Positions 5,987 through 6,739 of a stretch of 6,739 nt of DNA are shown here, one piece after another. Below the pieces are notes generated by a model. That model saw nothing but the letters and a program-made list of their open reading frames with translations, did no database searches and was not told the origin of the DNA. Within the stretch, counting starts at the first letter, position 1; each line of letters starts with the position of its first letter. The position numbers and the translations under genes are program-made. This DNA is from Actinomycetes bacterium (GTDB lineage: Bacteria; Actinomycetota; Acidimicrobiia; Acidimicrobiales; RAAP-2), in NCBI GenBank assembly GCA_021781315.1, contig JAJXXB010000027.1, positions 1 to 6,739 on the forward strand. The letters run 5' to 3'.

Positions 5987-6031
5987 CCCTGTCAGGCAGT
6001 ACCTGACGTTGTACGATACCGCCTGACAGGG
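5987..6031. promoter_or_regulatory. Paired palindromic operator-like sites around the zinc finger gene promoter
   Basis: CCCTGTCAGGC (5987-5997) and GCCTGACAGGG (6021-6031) are perfect 11-base inverted copies. Each also contains its own near-palindrome, CCTGTCAGG (5988-5996) and CCTGACAGG (6022-6030), centred 34 bases apart. A third half, CCTGAC (6002-6007), pairs with GTCAGG (5991-5996) to give the imperfect palindrome GTCAGGCAGTACCTGAC. The left copy overlaps the -35 hexamer, and the right copy covers the predicted transcription start. A repressor bound there would block RNA polymerase. The binding protein is unknown; autoregulation by the downstream zinc finger-HTH protein is a hypothesis. 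Confidence 0.55.
5989..6017 (+). promoter_or_regulatory. Promoter of the zinc finger-HTH gene
   Basis: CTGTCA (5989-5994, four of six matches to TTGACA) and TACGAT (6012-6017, TAnnnT) are separated by 17 bases. Transcription would start near 6024, leaving a leader of about 34 bases that carries a ribosome site. This differs from the leaderless promoters elsewhere in the window. Confidence 0.5.
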
Positions 6032-6046
6032 ACAGCTGACCGGTTG

Positions 6047-6052
6047 AAGGAG
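6047..6052 (+). promoter_or_regulatory. Shine-Dalgarno site of the zinc finger-HTH gene
   Basis: AAGGAG lies five bases before the ATG at 6058. It is the best ribosome-binding site in the window and fixes the start codon. Confidence 0.7.
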
Positions 6053-6057
6053 ACACG

Positions 6058-6423
6058 ATGACCGTGGACGACGAGCGCATTACGACGTCGTGCTCCTTTT
6101 GCCTGAAGCGGGACGACGAAGTGGCGACGATGATCGCGGGTCCGGGGGTCTTCATCTGTGACGAGTGCGTCGTCCTCTGTGGTCAGATCATCGGCAGTCC
6201 GCCCCCCGTACCGCCGGGGATGTCGTCGTGGGAGGAGGACCTCGACCTGGACGGCGTACTCGCGAGCCTGCCGCGGATGGCGGCGGCCGGCGCGCAGGTC
6301 GAGCGCAATCTCGCCCGAACCGTCAGGCGGGCAAAACGCCTGGGCGCCACCTGGGCGACGATCGGCACGTCGTTAGCGATGACCCGACAGTCGGCGTGGG
6401 AACGATTCTCGGGTGAGGAGTGA
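6058..6423 (+). CDS. ClpX-type C4 zinc finger protein with C-terminal helix-turn-helix-like segment
   Basis: This 121-residue protein opens with a zinc-binding domain almost like that of ClpX: Cys12, Cys15, Cys34 and Cys37 in a CxxC-x18-CxxC array, with [15 protein letters not shown] (27-41) close to the ClpX signature. In ClpX this domain dimerises and recruits adaptors and substrates. After a proline-rich linker (47-53) and an acidic stretch (59-65), the C-terminal third (about 79-117) looks helical. It ends in [22 protein letters not shown], of which [19 protein letters not shown] (99-117) resembles a helix-turn-helix of the kind found C-terminally in several actinobacterial Clp-domain proteins. 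There are no Walker motifs, so it cannot be an unfoldase; automatic naming as ClpX would be misleading. It could be a DNA-binding regulator or a Clp-linked adaptor. A strong Shine-Dalgarno site and a promoter with palindromic sites precede it. It converges on purL. Confidence 0.9.
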   Translation: MTVDDERITTSCSFCLKRDDEVATMIAGPGVFICDECVVLCGQIIGSPPPVPPGMSSWEEDLDLDGVLASLPRMAAAGAQVERNLARTVRRAKRLGATWATIGTSLAMTRQSAWERFSGEE

Positions 6424-6430
6424 CCACGCT

Positions 6431-6452
6431 CGCCGTCCATGACGCGACGGCG
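6431..6452. terminator. Possible bidirectional terminator between convergent genes
   Basis: CGCCGTC (6431-6437) and GACGGCG (6446-6452) form a perfect seven-base-pair GC-rich stem with an eight-base loop. It lies just after the zinc finger gene stop and downstream of the purL stop on the other strand. There is no T-run, and a second GACGGCG (6452-6458) offers an alternative pairing. It is well placed to end both convergent transcripts. Confidence 0.4.
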
Positions 6453-6517
6453 ACGGCGGGTTCACGCGCGGTGACGTAACTCGCTCGACGGGCGTCGTTC
6501 TGGGATGTGATGGCGCG

Positions 6518-6739
6518 TCAGGGGCGCCGGTCGAGCGCGTCGATGAGCGCGTCGCTTCGCCGACGAGCGACGAGCTCGACGGCGACGTCGATCGGTCCCA
6601 CGTGGAACCGCTCGCCACCGGCGACACCGAGCACCTCGGCTGCGACGCCGGCCGCGCGGGCGCGCGCGAGCAGACCCTCGGGGTCGCCGGTCGCGACCAC
6701 GTAGCGGCCCGGGAACTCGCTGAAGAGCTCGGGCGCTCG
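6518..6739 (-). CDS. purL: Phosphoribosylformylglycinamidine synthase subunit PurL, C-terminal end (partial)
   Basis: Only the last 73 codons are present; the gene continues past the right edge. The frame is open from the edge to a TGA at 6520-6518. The fragment starts RAPELFSEFPGRYVVATGDP and continues with an alternating pattern ending in a VLGVAGGERFHVGPIDVAVE stretch. The LFSExxGRxVV motif followed by a short helix, a G-V-x-GG turn and a beta hairpin is the usual C-terminal end of small-type PurL and its PurM-like relatives. PurL (EC 6.3.5.3) makes FGAM from FGAR with PurQ and PurS in the step directly before PurM. Its position upstream of purF on the same strand supports the call. Because the ATP-binding domains lie outside the window, the assignment depends on this tail and on gene order. 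Confidence 0.82.
   Translation of the reverse strand, partial: RAPELFSEFPGRYVVATGDPEGLLARARAAGVAAEVLGVAGGERFHVGPIDVAVELVARRRSDALIDALDRRP

Noticed and set aside
5987..6031. Inverted repeat as a terminator for the GNAT transcript
   Set aside because: It could form a stem in read-through RNA, but its 23-base loop contains a -10 box and both arms are themselves palindromes, which fits an operator better.
6058..6423. Truncated ClpX pseudogene
   Set aside because: It has its own promoter, a strong ribosome site, an intact frame and a distinct C-terminal domain. Nothing resembling Walker A or B remains downstream.
6373..6704. Open frames overlapping the purL tail (6373-6627 minus and 6507-6704 plus)
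   Set aside because: They conflict with the purL reading frame, which carries the recognisable LFSExxGR motif, and their translations are Ser/Arg/Thr-rich shadows.
1..6739. CRISPR arrays, insertion sequences, tRNA or rRNA genes
   Set aside because: No regularly spaced repeats, transposase motifs, terminal inverted repeats or tRNA-like cloverleaf sequences were seen on either strand.

Overview
The window is high-GC bacterial DNA (roughly 70% GC, with strong G/C at third codon positions) and gene-dense. The style points to Actinomycetota: GTG starts, 4-base GTGA gene overlaps and TAnnnT -10 boxes placed almost directly before start codons. An Acidimicrobiia-like lineage is plausible, but that is my inference and no 16S or other marker is present.

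Layout from left to right. (1) 1-284, minus strand: the first 12 codons of an unidentified gene, preceded by an unrecognised 83-residue protein that overlaps it by GTGA. (2) 323-1375, plus: a serine beta-lactamase-fold hydrolase. (3) 1372-4378, minus: a tight operon in the order purF, purM, pyrE, every junction a 4-base GTGA overlap. It joins the first committed step and a middle step of de novo purine synthesis to the orotate step of pyrimidine synthesis. (4) 4379-4469: a short divergent promoter region with a cluster of CAGTCTC repeats. (5) 4470-5918, plus: a PHP-domain phosphoesterase (RNase AM/TrpH-like) followed 12 bases later by a GNAT acetyltransferase. (6) 5919-6057: a control region with paired CCTGNCAGG palindromes around a promoter. 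(7) 6058-6423, plus: a 121-residue protein joining a ClpX-type C4 zinc finger to a C-terminal helix-turn-helix-like segment, without any AAA+ ATPase part. (8) 6518-6739, minus: the C-terminal end of purL, which runs off the window.

purL, purF, purM and pyrE all lie on the minus strand and together cover PRPP amination, FGAM synthesis, AIR synthesis and OMP formation. Three plus-strand genes separate purL from purF, so these are nucleotide-synthesis neighbours split into two transcription units. PurF and PyrE both consume PRPP, which gives a reason for co-expression.

Most of the window is ordinary core metabolism. The most interesting part is the zinc finger-HTH gene with its symmetric upstream control region. 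The most informative structural pattern is the recurring -10 box set for leaderless or near-leaderless transcription. No mobile elements, CRISPR arrays or RNA genes were seen, and no gene-free stretch exceeds 300 bases.
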